Positions 18,657 to 26,395 are shown, counted from the stretch's first letter. The stretch: DNA of 64,000 nucleotides from Leifsonia poae (GCF_020009625.1 NZ_JAIHLP010000002.1:992001-1056000); one strand, 5' to 3'. Made by a program: numbers and translations. The notes: a model not told the origin generated them from the letters alone.

Positions 18657-19304
18657 ATGGACATCCCCGCCCCCACCACGCTCGGACCCGGTCGGCTCGT
18701 GGTCGACGAGGCCGAACATCCGGTGGCCCTGCTGTGGGTCGGCCACGGAGCCGGCGGCGGTATCGAGGCGGCCGACCTCGCCGCCCTCTCCGCCGCGCTG
18801 CCTGCCCTCGGGGTCACGGTCGTGCGATACGAGCAGCCGTGGCGCGTTGCGGGCCGTCGGATCGCACCCCGCCCCGCCGCCCTCGACACCGCCTGGCTCG
18901 ACGCGGCGCCGCTCGTGGGCCGGCTCGCCGGAGACCTGCCGGTGGTGGTGGGCGGGCGCAGCGCAGGCGCCCGAGTCGCCTGCCGTACCGCGGCATCCGT
19001 CGGTGCCGCGGGCGTGGTCTGCCTCGCGTTTCCCCTGCACCCGCCCGGACGCCCCGAGAAGTCGCGCCTGGACGAACTGCTCGTGCCCGAGGTTCCCGTG
19101 CTGGTGCTGCAGGGCGACCGGGACACGTTCGGCGACGCCGCCGCCGTAGCAGCCGCCATCGGCGCTCGCACGCACATCCGCGTGGTCGCCGTGCCCGGAG
19201 CCGACCACGGAATGAAACCCCTCGCCTCCGGCCCCCTCGACGCGCCGGGGATCGCCGCCCTGGTGACGACCTCGGTCGCCGGATTCGTTCACGCTCTGCT
19301 CTAG
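18657..19304 (+). CDS. Alpha/beta hydrolase (KANL3/Tex30-like)
   Basis: This 215-aa alpha/beta hydrolase has the nucleophile elbow GGRSAGARV with its Ser, an acid in LQGDRDTFG and a C-terminal His in PGADHGMKPL, giving a complete catalytic triad order. The N-terminal LLWVGHGAGGG forms the oxyanion region. It most resembles the small KANL3/Tex30-type or dienelactone hydrolase-like group; the substrate is unknown. The ATG at 18657 is chosen because the protein begins naturally there; upstream sequence is the tandem repeat. Confidence 0.82.
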   Translation: MDIPAPTTLGPGRLVVDEAEHPVALLWVGHGAGGGIEAADLAALSAALPALGVTVVRYEQPWRVAGRRIAPRPAALDTAWLDAAPLVGRLAGDLPVVVGGRSAGARVACRTAASVGAAGVVCLAFPLHPPGRPEKSRLDELLVPEVPVLVLQGDRDTFGDAAAVAAAIGARTHIRVVAVPGADHGMKPLASGPLDAPGIAALVTTSVAGFVHALL

Positions 19305-19326
19305 GGAAGCGCTTCGGTCAGGGAAT

Positions 19327-19344
19327 CGCGGGCGCGCGCCCGCG
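19327..19344. other. 18-bp perfect GC palindrome between convergent genes
   Basis: CGCGGGCGCGCGCCCGCG is fully self-complementary and lies between the stops of the hydrolase (plus) and the hypothetical gene (minus). It may act as a bidirectional hairpin terminator. Confidence 0.5.
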
Positions 19345-19377
19345 CTCGCCCACGCGCCCGGAAGTGCCGGAAGCGGG

Positions 19378-19839
19378 CTAGTGCTCGCCCTTGATCACGA
19401 AGTACGAGCCCCGGATGGTGCCGGCCAGCTTCGACTTCTGTCGTGCGAACCTGAACGCCGACAGCTCTTCGGGAATCTCCATGCCCTCGGACAGTTTGAA
19501 GCCCACGGCGCGCTTGCCCGCATCCTCGATCGTGTACATCGCGTTGATCGACAGGCCGGACTCGTAGAACACGTAGGCCATGCGGATGCCGTCGACTTCG
19601 AACGCGGTCGCCTCCAACGGCCGCGACGCGATCACGATGTCCCGCTCCTGGGCGAGGATGCCGGTGACCCAGCCGACCGCATCCCGGGCCTCGTCGGCCG
19701 GGCTGACCGTGAACACGTGGTCGTACTTGTTCTTGAAGTAGCGCGCTTCGTTGGCGCGCAACCCGGCGAGCGCCTCGACGACCGGCGACGACTCGAGGCC
19801 GACGGTGGAGACGTTCACGAAATCGACAGCGTATGGCAT
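19378..19839 (-). CDS. Conserved hypothetical protein
   Basis: This 153-aa soluble protein starts MPYAVDFVNVSTVG and mixes alpha and beta elements (RYFKNKYDHVFTVSP, DIVIASRPLEATAFEVDGI). I do not recognise the family and see no catalytic motif. The start is supported by a purine-rich CTGGAGGACGC upstream on the minus strand. Before the mobile element inserted, it would have been the next gene downstream of ychF on the same strand, separated by a structured inverted repeat. Confidence 0.7.
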   Translation of the reverse strand: MPYAVDFVNVSTVGLESSPVVEALAGLRANEARYFKNKYDHVFTVSPADEARDAVGWVTGILAQERDIVIASRPLEATAFEVDGIRMAYVFYESGLSINAMYTIEDAGKRAVGFKLSEGMEIPEELSAFRFARQKSKLAGTIRGSYFVIKGEH

Positions 19840-19890
19840 GCGTCCTCCAGATCTGCGGTGGTCGTACCACGGTAGCGCCTGCCACTATTT

Positions 19891-19977
19891 CAGGAGAGTT
19901 CGCGCGACATGCCGCCGAATCATCCTGAACTACGGACGATTCGGCGCGCGGTCAACGATTTCTCCTGAGTTGCACAG
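19891..19977. repeat. 87-bp imperfect inverted repeat
   Basis: The ends CAGGAGA (19891-19897) and TCTCCTG (19971-19977) are complementary. An inner stem CCGAATCATCC / GGACGATTCGG (19915-19925 and 19934-19944, one mismatch) encloses an eight-base loop. It lies just beyond the native 3' end of ychF, so it could be the original ychF terminator or a REP/MITE-like sequence. Confidence 0.6.
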
Positions 19978-20009
19978 CAGGCATCGGGCTGGAGCGGCTA
20001 GACGTTGAA

Positions 20010-20027
20010 ACGGAACTCCACCACGTC
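20010..20027. other. attL core (left element junction)
   Basis: ACGGAACTCCACCACGTC is shared with attR. Outside it (19998-20009) lies CTAGACGTTGAA, the reverse complement of codons ending FNV-stop, i.e. the displaced native ychF terminus. Inside it (20029-20045) lies the inverted-repeat arm CGTCAGAGTTAGGCATT of attP. Confidence 0.92.
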
Positions 20028-20054
20028 ACGTCAGAGTTAGGCATTATTAGCTTT

Positions 20055-21344
20055 GTGAGCAAACGAGCAGCCCTATACCTACGCCAGTCCAAATCTGACG
20101 ACGAGGGCATCGAGCGGCAGACCGAGCGTACAACTGCACTTGCAACGGCGCGCGGCTGGACCGTCGCAGGGACGTTCATCGACGATGACGTGACGGCGTC
20201 GAAGCCTCGCGGCCCGAAGACCGCGTGGGGCCGGATGCTCGCGGCCTCCGATGACCTCGACGTGGTGATCGGCGTGGACCTCGATCGCGTGGTGCGCTCG
20301 ACACGCGATCTGAACACGCTCATCGACCACAGTCTGTCGCTGGTGACGCTCGACGGTGAGATAGACCTGACTACCGCGGATGGGGAGTTCCGCGCGTCAA
20401 TGCTGGCGGCTATCGCCCGTTTCGAGGTCCGCCGCAAGGGTGAGCGCCAGACCCGCGCCAACGCACAGCGCGCGGCAAAGGGCGGAGTGCCGAAGGGTGC
20501 GCGTTTGCGGGGGTACACAACCGATGGGGCGCTTGTCCAGGCAGAGGCCGACACGGTACAGGCGCTGTTCGATGGGTTCTCCACAGGGCTGACGCTCCGC
20601 ACGCTTTCCCGTCAGCACGGCCTGACCCCGAGCACGGTGCGCACCATTCTCACGAACCCTCGCTACGCGGGTCGCCGCGTGTATAAGGGCGAGGTCGTGG
20701 GCGTGGGCGCCTGGGAGCCGATCGTGTCGGGCGAACTGTTCGACAGCGTTGCGCGACGGCTCGCCGATCCTGCTCGTAAGACCAACCGCACCGGCAGCAC
20801 GGCCCGCAGGCACCTCGGCACCAGTTTGTTCCGCTGTGGCGAATGTGACGATCACCCGACGGTGCGCACAGCTGGCAGTGGGGGTCGGTACTGGTGCCAG
20901 GCATGCGGGCTGGTGCGCTCTATGACCGCCGTAGATGACTTCGTGCTACGACTGGCAGAGGCACGACTGACCCTGCCCGACGCGCTCGCGGCCCTGACTC
21001 CAGATGTCGACGTGGACCCGCTGCGCGACGAGCACGCCACGCTGACAGAGCGCAAGGCAACACTCGCGGGGCTGGTGGCGGACGGCACCATGTCGCGGGC
21101 AGACGTGAAGGATGCCGTCGAGCGTCTGAACGAGCGCTTAACCGAGATCGAGCGCCTGGTAGGAGGCGCTGACCGCCCGACTGCCCTACTAACCGAAGAG
21201 GAGCAGCGGGAGGGCCTCGCGTCGCTTAATCTCGACCGGCAGCGGGCACTCATTGACACGCTGATGACGGTGGACCTACTGCGTGCGCCCCGGGGCCGGA
21301 GGGCGTTTGACCCTGCATCTCTGGCGGTCGCCTGGCGGTCCTAG
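20055..21344 (+). CDS. int: Large serine recombinase (integrase)
   Basis: This 429-aa site-specific recombinase has its catalytic Ser12 in YLRQSKSD, a resolvase catalytic domain to about residue 140, a recombinase domain (RYAGRRVYKGEVV) and a zinc ribbon (FRCGECDD ... YWCQACG, about 256-282), followed by a coiled-coil region (about 330-375). This architecture is that of phage-type large serine integrases, which join attP to attB without host factors and excise with a directionality factor. The GTG at 20055 is 28 bases from the attL core. The upstream AT-rich GCATTATTAG may be a -10 giving a nearly leaderless transcript. Confidence 0.95.
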   Translation: MSKRAALYLRQSKSDDEGIERQTERTTALATARGWTVAGTFIDDDVTASKPRGPKTAWGRMLAASDDLDVVIGVDLDRVVRSTRDLNTLIDHSLSLVTLDGEIDLTTADGEFRASMLAAIARFEVRRKGERQTRANAQRAAKGGVPKGARLRGYTTDGALVQAEADTVQALFDGFSTGLTLRTLSRQHGLTPSTVRTILTNPRYAGRRVYKGEVVGVGAWEPIVSGELFDSVARRLADPARKTNRTGSTARRHLGTSLFRCGECDDHPTVRTAGSGGRYWCQACGLVRSMTAVDDFVLRLAEARLTLPDALAALTPDVDVDPLRDEHATLTERKATLAGLVADGTMSRADVKDAVERLNERLTEIERLVGGADRPTALLTEEEQREGLASLNLDRQRALIDTLMTVDLLRAPRGRRAFDPASLAVAWRS

Positions 21345-21529
21345 GCAGGTCGGGGGCGGGCGTCTCTCCTGTCTCCGCTGGCTCGCCGGCAGCGCCCGGC
21401 CTACCCATACACCTAGCCCAGCGTCCCAACGACGCAGGCGGTCGTTGGCGGACGTGCAGGACGCTCCCTAGCCCCGCTAGGCGGCGCGCCGAGGCAGGTC
21501 GGGCATTTGGCCACAAGGGCACGGTTTAG

Positions 21530-21541
21530 GCAATATATTGC
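21530..21541. promoter_or_regulatory. Perfect AT-rich palindrome overlapping a likely -10
   Basis: GCAATATATTGC is a perfect 12-bp palindrome ending two bases before the ATG at 21544, in otherwise GC-rich DNA. TATATT at 21534-21539 fits a -10 element for a leaderless transcript, so the palindrome could be an operator that blocks it. Confidence 0.5.
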
Positions 21542-21543
21542 AC

Positions 21544-21819
21544 ATGGCATCAGTCGTAAAGGTCACCTGTCGAGGCACCGCCATGCGTGTCCACGACCTG
21601 CGCACTGTGGCTCAGTTCCGCAACGACGAGGGCGACTGGGTACGTGTCCACGGTGAGGAGACCGTCCTGCAGGAGCCGACCGGCGACCTGCGGCTACGGC
21701 ACCGGGTGAAGTGTTCCGACCCTCGATGCACGCGTGACGAGGTCTTCACGACCGCAAGGCTGTACCCTCTTCTTGACTGGGCACGCGAGCACGGCAAGGA
21801 CGAAGTCCCCCTCGGCTGA
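21544..21819 (+). CDS. Small element protein with a CxxxxC pair
   Basis: This 91-aa protein includes KCSDPRCTRDE, a possible single metal knuckle, in a basic-acidic mixed sequence. No family recognised. The ATG at 21544 is preferred over a TTG at 21538 because the likely -10 lies immediately upstream, suggesting leaderless translation. It is the first gene after the integrase and may be a regulator. Confidence 0.6.
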   Translation: MASVVKVTCRGTAMRVHDLRTVAQFRNDEGDWVRVHGEETVLQEPTGDLRLRHRVKCSDPRCTRDEVFTTARLYPLLDWAREHGKDEVPLG

Positions 21820-21964
21820 CGCCACCCAGACCCTCTAACTGAACAGCAGTCCTCAGGCCACTCATGCAGTAACGAGAAGTGGATGGGGACGTATCCTCGG
21901 GGTTTCTCAGCGGAACACCCCTCAGTCAGCACGCCCTGCGTGCTCGCTCCCGAGGAGCTGTTCC

Positions 21965-22180
21965 GTGTCTACCCCAAAACCGCTCACCCCGCATCAGGCG
22001 GTGGGCCTCGTCGCCTACAACGCACGAGTTGGTGATGTCGAAGGCGAGAAGATCGCCCGCCGCAACCTGGCTGAAGCGAAGATTGCTGAGGCTATCGAGC
22101 GTGCCCTGGCCGTCGCTCCGCCGCTCACCTCCACTCAGGTCAAGCACCTGTCCCGCCTGCTGCGCGGGGGTGCGCGATGA
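21965..22180 (+). CDS. Small helical element protein
   Basis: This 71-aa protein is Ala-rich and predicted helical (EGEKIARRNLAEAKIAEAIERAL), ending in a basic tail. No family recognised. The GTG at 21965 has GAGGAG at 21952-21957, seven bases upstream. It opens a run of genes joined by ATGA overlaps (22177, 22554, 22808, 23539), so it is probably the first gene of the replication operon. Confidence 0.65.
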   Translation: MSTPKPLTPHQAVGLVAYNARVGDVEGEKIARRNLAEAKIAEAIERALAVAPPLTSTQVKHLSRLLRGGAR

Positions 22181-22557
22181 GCGTCCTGATCGCTGACACG
22201 TACCCCGACAAGGTGGGGCTGAGCGAGTCCGAGGCGATGCACGTGCTGCGCTCTGGTCCCCTTCCCCGATGGTTCCACCCGTGGGCCGAGCACGCTCGCG
22301 TTGCGCCTCAGACTCCACGACCGTGGGGCTACGTCCACATTCATGGTGAATGGGGCGAGCCGCCCGTGTGGGAGTTGGTCGGCTACTACTCACTGGAAGA
22401 CCTCGCATGGGGCTTGCAGTCGCTCTTCGACAGAAGCCACGACTGGCACGTTCTCGATGTGGACGGCTATCTGAACGATCACGAATGCCACGGGGTGTTC
22501 TACTGGCTTCCCAGCGACCCGCAACTGCTGCGCCTGCCGCTGGGAGTGACCCGATGA
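22177..22557 (+). CDS. Element protein of unknown function
   Basis: This 126-aa protein is rich in Trp, Tyr and His (RWFHPWAEHARV, YVHIHGEWGEPPVWELVGYY) and acidic overall. No family recognised. The ATG overlaps the previous stop (ATGA at 22177-22180), and its own stop overlaps the next start, so it belongs to the replication operon. Confidence 0.65.
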   Translation: MSVLIADTYPDKVGLSESEAMHVLRSGPLPRWFHPWAEHARVAPQTPRPWGYVHIHGEWGEPPVWELVGYYSLEDLAWGLQSLFDRSHDWHVLDVDGYLNDHECHGVFYWLPSDPQLLRLPLGVTR

Positions 22558-22811
22558 GCGCGCCAGTGACGGCCGACTTCCTGGAGAGCCTGCCCAAGGG
22601 CACCGTCATTCGGGTCAGCGCGCGCGGTCATTCGTTCCAGCTGGAGGCCGAGGCCGGTGCCTTCCGCGACTTCATCCTCCGGCAAGGCTTTCTGGCATAT
22701 GGGTTCGCGGGACGGAGGGCGCGCTACGGCGGCGCTCGCCTGTTCTGGTCGGCCGACATGCTCGCTCGGTGGGTGGCCGATGGGCTGTGCACGATCGAGG
22801 TCGTCCGATGA
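22554..22811 (+). CDS. Small element protein in replication operon
   Basis: This 85-aa protein has a beta-rich first half (KGTVIRVSARGHSFQLEAEA) and ends CTIEVVR. No family recognised. It overlaps both neighbours by four bases (ATGA at 22554 and 22808). Confidence 0.65.
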   Translation: MSAPVTADFLESLPKGTVIRVSARGHSFQLEAEAGAFRDFILRQGFLAYGFAGRRARYGGARLFWSADMLARWVADGLCTIEVVR

Positions 22812-23542
22812 ACCGCATGATGCGCGCCGCGCTAGATCTGGCGCAAGCGGGGTGGGCCGTACTGCCACTCAAGGGTAAGACGCCAACCACGGGTCACACA
22901 CCGAATGGCGTCCATGGCGCCACCACCGACCCGCGCACCATCCGTCGCATGTGGGCCGACCGTGGCTGGAACATCGGCGCTCAGGTGCCCGACAGCCTGC
23001 TCGTGCTCGACATCGACCCTCGCAATGGAGGCAGCCTGCAAGAGCTGGAGCAGCGCGCCGGGGTGGAGCTACCGCCCACGCTTGAGGTCGAAAGCGGTCG
23101 TCGTGACGGTGGACGGCACCTGTATTACCTGCGTCCATTCCGGCAGCCGTACCGGGGCGACATTCCCCACGGCATCGACCTCAAGATCAACGGCTACATG
23201 GTGATGCCGCCGAGCGTGCACCCGGACACGGGCAAGCCGTACGAGTGGGTCCACCGGGAGGTCGCTCGTCTGCCGCGTCAGGCCGTCGCGCTGATGCTGC
23301 CTCGTACCCGCGCCACCCGCCGCGATCCCAACGCCGCCGACCCGGTCGCGCTGGCCACGTGGGTGCGCACTTTGCAGCCAGGTGAGCGCCACGACGGGCT
23401 CCACTGGGCCGCGCGCCGCGCGCACGAGGCCGGAGTGGACGAGCGCGGAATCGACCGACTCATTGACGCCGCCGAGGACATCGGCATGAACCCCGGTGAG
23501 GCCCGTCGCGTAGTCGAGTCGGCCCGGAAGGACGACGCATGA
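22808..23542 (+). CDS. Bifunctional DNA primase/polymerase-domain protein
   Basis: This 244-aa protein matches the N-terminal primase-polymerase (Prim-Pol) domain found in phages, plasmids and satellites. WAVLPLKGKTPTTGH, a metal-binding pair in LVLDIDPRNGG and a later HLYYLRP follow the order of the family's catalytic motifs. It probably starts replication of the excised element. The helicase domain that is often fused is instead the separate gene overlapping its 3' end. A C-terminal PriCT-like helical part spans about residues 180-240. Confidence 0.88.
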   Translation: MNRMMRAALDLAQAGWAVLPLKGKTPTTGHTPNGVHGATTDPRTIRRMWADRGWNIGAQVPDSLLVLDIDPRNGGSLQELEQRAGVELPPTLEVESGRRDGGRHLYYLRPFRQPYRGDIPHGIDLKINGYMVMPPSVHPDTGKPYEWVHREVARLPRQAVALMLPRTRATRRDPNAADPVALATWVRTLQPGERHDGLHWAARRAHEAGVDERGIDRLIDAAEDIGMNPGEARRVVESARKDDA

Positions 23543-24645
23543 CCCCCCGCAAGAAGTTGACACCACGGGTGCCCAAGCCGCAGCTCCTGACCGAGGCGGA
23601 GACCCAGGCGCTAACTGCGCCCCCCAAGCCCCGGTCGGTGGCGGACCTGCTCACGCAGGACTTCCCGATCCTGGACTGGATCGTGCCGGACGTCATACCG
23701 GACGGGTGCCACCTCATCGTCGCCGCTCCCAAGATCGGCAAGAGCCTGCTCACGCTCATGCTGGCCATCGCGTGCGCCACGGGCGAGCGGGCGTTCGGCG
23801 CGATCAAGGTGCGTCCACGTCCCGTGTTGCTGCTGGACCTGGAGTCGGGCGACAGACGGCTCGCGAAGCGCCTGACCGACTTCGGCATGAGCACGGTGCC
23901 CGACACGTTCGAGTTCCACACGGACGCCGAGACGGCGCTGGCCGTCATGCGGGAGTTCATGGAGAAGCACAAGGGGCAGTCGCCTCTGGTTATTCTGGAC
24001 ACTCTGTCCGAGGTCATGGGGCCGAAGCCCCGCGACCTCGCACCGATGCTCCACGAGAAGCGCACCCTGCAACCGATCCAGAGGCTGTGCGCCGATGACC
24101 CGGGAGCGTCCGTGCTGATCGTTCATCACAACCGCAAGGACAAGACCGGCGACAGCGTGGACTCGTCGTCGGGCACGCACGGACTCACAGGAGCCGTGGA
24201 CGGCATCTTCGTGCTGGACCGCCCCGATCGGCAGCAGCCCGAGGCAACCCTTATCCGCAACAGCCGCGACATCGAGGACGCCACGTTCGGCATGACGCTG
24301 AAAGCTGTGGTGTGGACGTTCGACGGGCGCAGCGCGGGCAAGGCGCGCCAGGCAGCCGAGGATAGGCGCATCCGGGAGCAGATCGAGCGTCAGGGCAAGG
24401 TCGGCCACAAGTTGCTCGCCCTGCTGAAGGAGCACGGTCCGCTCACTCCGGCGGAGGCGTTCGAGCTGTACGACGGCGACGCCAAGATCCAAACCGTCCG
24501 CAACGCGCTGAATCGTCTTGCTTTGCGCGACCTGGCCTCCAAAGACAGCGCCGGGCGGTACAGCGCTAAATACCCCCTGAGTTGGGTGAGTTTCTTGAGT
24601 TGGGTGGCAACTCAGACAACTCAGGCAACTCGGGGGGCTATGTAG
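23539..24645 (+). CDS. RepA-like AAA ATPase (replicative helicase/initiator)
   Basis: This 368-aa protein is of the plasmid RepA/RecA-fold ATPase group. Its Walker A is APKIGKS at residues 63-69 (Ala instead of the usual Gly), Walker B is PVLLLDLE at about 95-102, and VLIVHHNRKDK and SSGTHGLTGAVDGIF follow. The C-terminus has a winged-helix-like part (HGPLTPAEAFELYDG). It probably unwinds DNA for the neighbouring Prim-Pol. The final about 20 codons are made of repeated sequence (see the iteron entry), giving the odd tail SWVSFLSWVATQTTQATR. Confidence 0.88.
   Translation: MTPRKKLTPRVPKPQLLTEAETQALTAPPKPRSVADLLTQDFPILDWIVPDVIPDGCHLIVAAPKIGKSLLTLMLAIACATGERAFGAIKVRPRPVLLLDLESGDRRLAKRLTDFGMSTVPDTFEFHTDAETALAVMREFMEKHKGQSPLVILDTLSEVMGPKPRDLAPMLHEKRTLQPIQRLCADDPGASVLIVHHNRKDKTGDSVDSSSGTHGLTGAVDGIFVLDRPDRQQPEATLIRNSRDIEDATFGMTLKAVVWTFDGRSAGKARQAAEDRRIREQIERQGKVGHKLLALLKEHGPLTPAEAFELYDGDAKIQTVRNALNRLALRDLASKDSAGRYSAKYPLSWVSFLSWVATQTTQATRGAM
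24578..24634. repeat. Iteron-like cluster: three direct and three inverted 9-mers
   Basis: TGAGTTGGG occurs at 24578 and 24596, with TGAGTTTCT between them at 24587, in exact 9-bp steps. These are followed by CAACTCAGA, CAACTCAGG and CAACTCGGG at 24608, 24617 and 24626, also in exact 9-bp steps and in reverse orientation. The shared core is TGAGTTG/CAACTCA. The block lies inside the 3' end of the RepA-like gene. It could be its origin or an autoregulatory site. Confidence 0.7.
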
Positions 24646-24720
24646 CAGCTCGCAACGCCACGCGGTCGGGCACGCGTCGGCGCACATCATCCACCACGAC
24701 ACGGAAGGCAATCACCCGCA

Positions 24721-25005
24721 ATGACTGACTCCACCGACCCCACGGTCACCATTCACGTTGACGACCAAGTGCTCTTCCGCCTGCGTGAGGGTGCTCATCC
24801 CCTGGTCTACCCGGACATGATCACCCGCGTCTCGTACGAGGTCGGCGTCGACGTGCTGCACACCGGCGCGGTCTGGGCCGCTGGTTACCTGGACGATGTC
24901 GAAGTCCTGGAACTGGACGACAGCACCGTGGTCGCGATCGCTGACATCGACCCGGACTCGTTCGTGATCCCCCGGGAAGCCTCCGCGCGGGACGGTGACT
25001 CGTGA
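24721..25005 (+). CDS. Small acidic element protein
   Basis: This 94-aa protein is strongly acidic (DSTVVAIADIDPDSFV) and probably beta-rich. No family recognised. The ATG at 24721 is preceded by GGAAGG. It sits between the RepA-like gene and the WhiB-like gene on the same strand. Confidence 0.6.
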   Translation: MTDSTDPTVTIHVDDQVLFRLREGAHPLVYPDMITRVSYEVGVDVLHTGAVWAAGYLDDVEVLELDDSTVVAIADIDPDSFVIPREASARDGDS

Positions 25006-25060
25006 GTGCAGTTCCACGGCTGTACGGCTCTGTCATGCGCCACACGGGAAGGCACCGCCT

Positions 25061-25297
25061 ATGAGCCCCGACGACGCCTGGGACGCCCTGAACGCTGCGC
25101 TGACGCGAACCGTGCCTCCCTGCGACGGCAAAGCGCTGTTCACCGTCGACCGACCGACACCGGCTCAGCGGGCCGCATGCGCAGCTGTCTGCGCCCGATG
25201 CCCCGCAGCCGACCTCTGCGACACCTACGCCACCACGGCCAAGGTCGAATCCGGCTTCTGGGCCGGGCACTCTTACACCTTCAAGGGACGCAAGTAG
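25061..25297 (+). CDS. WhiB-like iron-sulfur protein
   Basis: This 78-aa protein has the Cys pattern of WhiB proteins: Cys21, then Cys44-x2-Cys47-x5-Cys53, followed by a Gly/Trp turn (GFWAGHSY) and a basic tail (FKGRK). An extra Cys lies at position 40. WhiB proteins are actinobacterial [4Fe-4S] regulators, and phages and mobile elements of these hosts often carry copies that change host transcription. The ATG at 25061 follows GGGAAGG. A possible CCGTCC/GGACGG hairpin lies after the stop. Confidence 0.85.
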   Translation: MSPDDAWDALNAALTRTVPPCDGKALFTVDRPTPAQRAACAAVCARCPAADLCDTYATTAKVESGFWAGHSYTFKGRK

Positions 25298-25356
25298 CCG
25301 TCCAGCACAACCACCGCGCCGGACGGTTTCCGGCAACCGAAGAAGGGAACATCACC

Positions 25357-25929
25357 ATGAGCAAGTCAACCGCAGCATCCGTCGAGTCGGCCCTGCCGTC
25401 GGCGCTGAGCAGCTACAAGGACCGCGCCTCCGCCGTCAAGGACGCGCACCGTACCGCCCGGAAGGCCATCCTCGATGACCGGATGATCTCGGACCTGGCC
25501 AAGAAGGAGAAGCTGCTGGCGCTGGACAACGACACCCGGACCAAGCTCGACAACCTTCGCGCTGACCAGGAGTCGTATGTGACGGGACTCCGCGAGAAGG
25601 TGGAGCGCGAGCTGCGTGGCAATCAGCCGGCCGACGCGAACAGCGTTCTCCTGCGCCGCGACGCTTCCGACCGCGTCCGGAAAATCACAGACAAGCAAGA
25701 GGCGATGGACGCGCTGAACGACGCCCTCGCCAACGGCGACGACAGCCTGGCGCACGCCGTCGGCAACCGCGCCCGCAACGTCGGGTGGGTCGACGTGTCC
25801 GAGACGTGGCAGGCCGCCTACCCGGGCGTGGCCAACTCTGCGGCCGCGCTGGCCTACGTGGAGGCGAACACCAGCGGTGCCGCCTACAACATGGCCAACC
25901 AGATCACCTACTCCGCACCGCTCGACTGA
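25357..25929 (+). CDS. Lys/Ala-rich helical element protein
   Basis: This 190-aa protein is predicted almost fully helical. The first 110 residues are highly charged (KKEKLLALDNDTRTKLDNLR) and resemble coiled-coil or scaffold-like proteins; the last 60 are more globular (VDVSETWQAAYPGVANSAA). No family recognised. The start is fixed by AAGAAGGGAAC before the ATG. A terminator hairpin follows, isolating it from the SOS-controlled genes. Confidence 0.65.
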   Translation: MSKSTAASVESALPSALSSYKDRASAVKDAHRTARKAILDDRMISDLAKKEKLLALDNDTRTKLDNLRADQESYVTGLREKVERELRGNQPADANSVLLRRDASDRVRKITDKQEAMDALNDALANGDDSLAHAVGNRARNVGWVDVSETWQAAYPGVANSAAALAYVEANTSGAAYNMANQITYSAPLD

Positions 25930-25948
25930 GCACCATTCACGGCAGTAC

Positions 25949-25980
25949 GAGGGACCCCTGGCACGCGCTGGGGGTCTCTC
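25949..25980 (+). terminator. Hairpin terminator inside the element
   Basis: GAGGGACCCC (25949-25958) pairs with GGGGTCTCTC (25971-25980), nine Watson-Crick pairs plus one G-U. It separates the 190-aa gene from the SOS box and resolvase operon. Confidence 0.65.
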
Positions 25981-26042
25981 GCTGGGCCGACGTCCGAAGC
26001 CGCTTGCTCGAAGGGTCCCCTTCTGGCAAAACTTGCTCACAT

Positions 26043-26058
26043 TCGAACATACGTTCGA
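26043..26058. promoter_or_regulatory. Consensus LexA/SOS box
   Basis: TCGAACATACGTTCGA matches the Gram-positive/actinobacterial LexA consensus (TCGAAC-N4-GTTCGA) at all 12 defined positions. It lies 28 bases before the ATG at 26087, where a promoter would be. LexA repression with release after DNA damage is the expected control of the 102-aa gene and the overlapping resolvase gene. Confidence 0.88.
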
Positions 26059-26086
26059 GGATCATTGGCCACCGAAGGAGAGCATC

Positions 26087-26395
26087 ATGGCCACCAAGAA
26101 CACCGCAACCGTCCGGGCTGTCACCATCGACGGACCGAGCACCCTGGAGATCGTCAACGCGGGCATTGCCCAAGTAATCGAGGCCACCGGCATCGACGTT
26201 CAGAAGAACCGCTACAAGGCCATGGGTGCCATCGCCTTTCAGGCATTCAGCGAGGCCATCGAGAGAGACGACTTCGAGAGCCTGGTGGACCGCGCGCTCG
26301 CCAACGTGGACAGCCTCCCCAGCGGCTGGGAGATCGAGCGCCCGGTCAAGGTCGCCCCCGCCAAGACGACTGCCGCTAAGAAGGCCGCTCGATGA
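26087..26395 (+). CDS. SOS-controlled small protein, candidate excision factor
   Basis: This 102-aa protein has a mixed alpha/beta first part (TVRAVTIDGPSTLEIVNAGIA) and a Lys/Ala-rich tail (KTTAAKKAAR) like that of DNA-binding proteins. No family recognised. AAGGAGAG lies before the ATG. Its stop overlaps the resolvase start (ATGA), so both are made from one transcript under the LexA box. Its position suggests, but does not prove, that it is the integrase's directionality factor or a partner of the resolvase. Confidence 0.7.
   Translation: MATKNTATVRAVTIDGPSTLEIVNAGIAQVIEATGIDVQKNRYKAMGAIAFQAFSEAIERDDFESLVDRALANVDSLPSGWEIERPVKVAPAKTTAAKKAAR

Noticed and set aside
20010..20027. tRNA-gene attachment site
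   Set aside because: The repeated core does not fold as a tRNA end; it matches the 3' codons of ychF exactly.
21345..21529. Terminator or extra gene between integrase and the 91-aa gene
   Set aside because: Only weak, short stems (CTAGCCCCGCTAG) and a short direct repeat (GGCAGGTCGGG) are visible; no supported ORF.
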